DNA from: JBGCED01 sp045106055
GTDB lineage: Bacteria > Pseudomonadota > Alphaproteobacteria > CBDDJK01
NCBI GenBank assembly: GCA_045106055.1
Contig: JBGCED010000023.1
Coordinates: 1 to 14,813 of the forward strand
Reading direction: 5' to 3'
DNA length: 14,813 nucleotides
Position 1 is the stretch's first letter; every line of letters starts with the position of its first letter. The position numbers and the translations under genes are program-made. This document shows positions 13,359-14,813 of the stretch, one piece after another. The notes below the pieces were generated by a model. The model worked only from the letters and a program-made list of their open reading frames with translations. It did not search any database and was not told where the DNA came from.

Positions 13359-14387
13359 TTAAATTTCAAGCATAATTTTGCCAATATGCTGGCTTTCTTC
13401 CATCAAATGATGTGCCATCCCCGCTTGCTTCAAGGGGAAGCTTTTGTAAATGATCGGTTTTATCTGCCCCGATTCCAATAAGGGCCAAATATGCTTATAA
13501 AGCTTTGCCGCAATATTTGTTTTGGCTGTAATCGATTGCGGGCGCAAGGTTGACCCCATCAAATGCAGTCTGCGGATCATCATCAACCGTAAATCCATAT
13601 CAGCATTGCTGCCATGCTGCACCGCAATTTGCACCAGCCGCCCATCAAAATCCAAAAGATTAAGATTGCGGGTTAAATAAGGCGCGCCAACCATGTCAAC
13701 CACCATATCCACGCCCTTCTTAGCGGGATGCTTAGCGGGATAATGGGCGTTTACAAATTCCATAACATGCTGTTCCCATGGCATATCCTGATAAATAAAG
13801 GCGGCTGCTGCCCCCATTTGCAAACAGGCATTTTGCTTTTCTGCATTGCGCACGGTCACAATCGGAATCGCACCTTGTGCTTTTGCAAGCTGTATGGCGG
13901 TCGTGCCTATGCCGCTTGATCCGCCATGAATTAACACAATTTCACCCGCTTTAAGCATCCCGCGCATAAATAAATTGGAATAAACGGTAAAAAAAGTTTC
14001 GGGCAAGGCGGCAGCTTCCAGCATTGAAAAACCCGTTGGAATTGGCAGCGCATGCCCTGCTGGCACAGCGCAATATTCTGCATAACCGCCGCCAGGGCTT
14101 AATGCGCACGCCATATCCCCCACGCGCCATGTGCCGCCATCATGCTTGGTAAGATTGGGACTGCATTCAACAATTTCGCCCGCAATTTCAAGTCCAAGCA
14201 GCTTGCTTGCCCCTGCTGGTGGCGGATATAGCCCTTGACGCTGCAAACAATCAGGACGATTAACCCCCGCAGCGTGAACCTTAATCAGCAGCCACCCATC
14301 AGGACAGTGCGGAATTGGCGTTTTTTCAATATGCAGCCCGTCTGGGGCTTTAGAATCGATGATGTGAATTGCATCCATTAAGCGCAT
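13359..14387 (-). CDS. NAD(P)H:quinone oxidoreductase, zeta-crystallin/PIG3 type (MDR superfamily)
   Basis: A 342-residue zinc-free medium-chain dehydrogenase/reductase. The GroES-like N-terminal half shows VHAAGVNRPDCLQRQGLYPP and SKLLGLEIAGEIVE. GGGYAEYCAVP and LEAAALPETFFTVYSNL follow, and the Rossmann fold fingerprint is LIHGGSSGIGTTAIQLAKAQ (152-171). GVDMVVDMVGAPYLTRNLNLL and HLMGSTLRPQS are typical of the PIG3/TP53I3 and QOR group, which reduce quinones with one or two electrons from NADPH. The zinc-binding cysteines of alcohol dehydrogenases are missing, as expected. The start may be ATG 14387 or ATG 14378 (MDAIHI, the usual family start). It lies 73 bp upstream of ilvB on the same strand and downstream of pal, from which a terminator separates it. 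The physiological substrate is unknown. Confidence 0.88.
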   Translation of the reverse strand: MRLMDAIHIIDSKAPDGLHIEKTPIPHCPDGWLLIKVHAAGVNRPDCLQRQGLYPPPAGASKLLGLEIAGEIVECSPNLTKHDGGTWRVGDMACALSPGGGYAEYCAVPAGHALPIPTGFSMLEAAALPETFFTVYSNLFMRGMLKAGEIVLIHGGSSGIGTTAIQLAKAQGAIPIVTVRNAEKQNACLQMGAAAAFIYQDMPWEQHVMEFVNAHYPAKHPAKKGVDMVVDMVGAPYLTRNLNLLDFDGRLVQIAVQHGSNADMDLRLMMIRRLHLMGSTLRPQSITAKTNIAAKLYKHIWPLLESGQIKPIIYKSFPLKQAGMAHHLMEESQHIGKIMLEI

Positions 14388-14451
14388 TGGGTCATTCCGT
14401 TTGGGTCATGCCATTGATGAAAATCAATTGTTTGTTCGTAAAATTAAAGCA

Positions 14452-14486
14452 AAAAAAATCACACCGATGAACAGTGTGATTTTTTT
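14452..14486. terminator. Bidirectional intrinsic terminator downstream of pal
   Basis: TCACAC (14459-14464) and GTGTGA (14474-14479) form a 6-bp core stem with a 9-base loop, flanked by seven A on the left and seven T on the right, so the full inverted repeat is 13 bp. On the minus strand it ends the pal transcript about 60 bases after the stop. On the plus strand it would stop read-through toward pal. It also separates pal from the quinone oxidoreductase gene. Confidence 0.75.
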
Positions 14487-14548
14487 GTTTTATGACATAT
14501 CCATCAAACAAAGCCTTTCACAAAAAGCCCGGCTTGATGATAAGGTTT

Positions 14549-14813
14549 TTAATTGCGGTAACCCGAAACCAAAACGGTCACACTGCGGCGATTTTGCGCA
14601 TAGGCTTCTTCGCTGGTGCCAACGGCTGCTGGGCGTTCTTTACCATAAGAAATGGTTGCGATGCGTCCGCCAGACACGCCTTGGCTCATCAAATATTCAC
14701 GAACTGCATTTGCTCTACGCTCGCCCAAAGCAAGGTTATATTCCCGCGTTCCGCGCTCATCAGCATGACCTTCAATGCGAACGGTAACGGTTGGGTTGCC
14801 ATTTAACCAAGCG
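14549..14813 (-). CDS. pal: Peptidoglycan-associated lipoprotein Pal, C-terminal part (OmpA-like domain)
   Basis: This is the end of a minus-strand gene that enters from the right edge; the 87 visible codons end in TAA at 14551-14549. The translation WLNGNPTVTVRIEGHADERG, then TREYNLALGERRANAVREYL, is the peptidoglycan-binding OmpA-like domain. It carries the Asp of HADERG and the Arg of GERRA, which hold the diaminopimelate group. VSGGRIATISYGKERPAAVG and EEAYAQNRRSVTVLV complete the domain. The wording is that of Pal rather than OmpA or MotB. Pal is an outer-membrane lipoprotein that links the envelope layers through the Tol system during cell division. The lipobox and signal peptide lie outside the window. 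A terminator follows, and the usual next gene (ybgF/cpoB) is not found between pal and the oxidoreductase gene. Confidence 0.92.
   Translation of the reverse strand, partial: AWLNGNPTVTVRIEGHADERGTREYNLALGERRANAVREYLMSQGVSGGRIATISYGKERPAAVGTSEEAYAQNRRSVTVLVSGYRN

Noticed and set aside
14526..14536. AAGCCCGGCTT palindrome just downstream of the pal stop as a terminator
   Set aside because: The possible stem is 4 bp with a 3-base loop; the stronger bidirectional terminator lies at 14452-14486.

Overview
This window looks like chromosomal DNA of a Gram-negative alphaproteobacterium with moderate to AT-leaning composition. The evidence is a Coq7-type quinone hydroxylase, IHF-alpha, an alphaproteobacterial-style acetolactate synthase, a Pal/OmpA lipoprotein, an outer-membrane beta-barrel and a DsbB-like protein. 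A SAR116/Puniceispirillales- or Rhodospirillales-like lineage would fit, but that is inference; no rRNA or other taxonomic marker is present.

Layout. Positions 1-1146 (+) hold the 3' part of a pyruvate dehydrogenase E2 gene, which runs in from the left, and a small YciI-family gene. Positions 1189-2574 form a compact phage-like control module: a self-cleaving-type S24/HTH repressor (-) faces two small + strand genes, a protein resembling DnaA domain IV and a stand-alone NrdR-like zinc ribbon. The divergent spacer carries two nested inverted repeats with one shared centre, and a good sigma70 promoter is embedded in them. This module is the most unusual part of the window.

Positions 2579-6443 (-) are a tight five-gene cluster, transcribed yqaA-like, dsbB-like, coq7, gmk, ubiH/coq6-like. 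Three of its products make or use ubiquinone. A divergent spacer (6444-6670) leads to a secreted or membrane-anchored endonuclease/exonuclease/phosphatase-family protein (+). An outer-membrane beta-barrel protein (+) and a winged-helix regulator with a shortened receiver domain (+) follow. Then come ihfA (-), a solitary ThiY/NMT1-like substrate-binding protein (+) and ndk (+), which ends in a strong hairpin terminator.

Positions 11519-14387 (-) carry an acetolactate synthase large subunit gene and, upstream of it, a zeta-crystallin/PIG3-type quinone oxidoreductase. Beyond a bidirectional terminator, the right end holds the C-terminal part of pal (-), which runs out of the window.

Most of the window is ordinary housekeeping DNA. 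The parts worth a second look are the 1189-2574 module with its symmetrical operator, the promoter-overlapping inverted repeat at 6615-6659, the shortened-receiver regulator, and the GC-rich hairpin block at 11434-11465. No tRNA, rRNA, CRISPR array or insertion sequence was seen, and no gene-free stretch exceeds 300 bases (the longest is 9537-9798).
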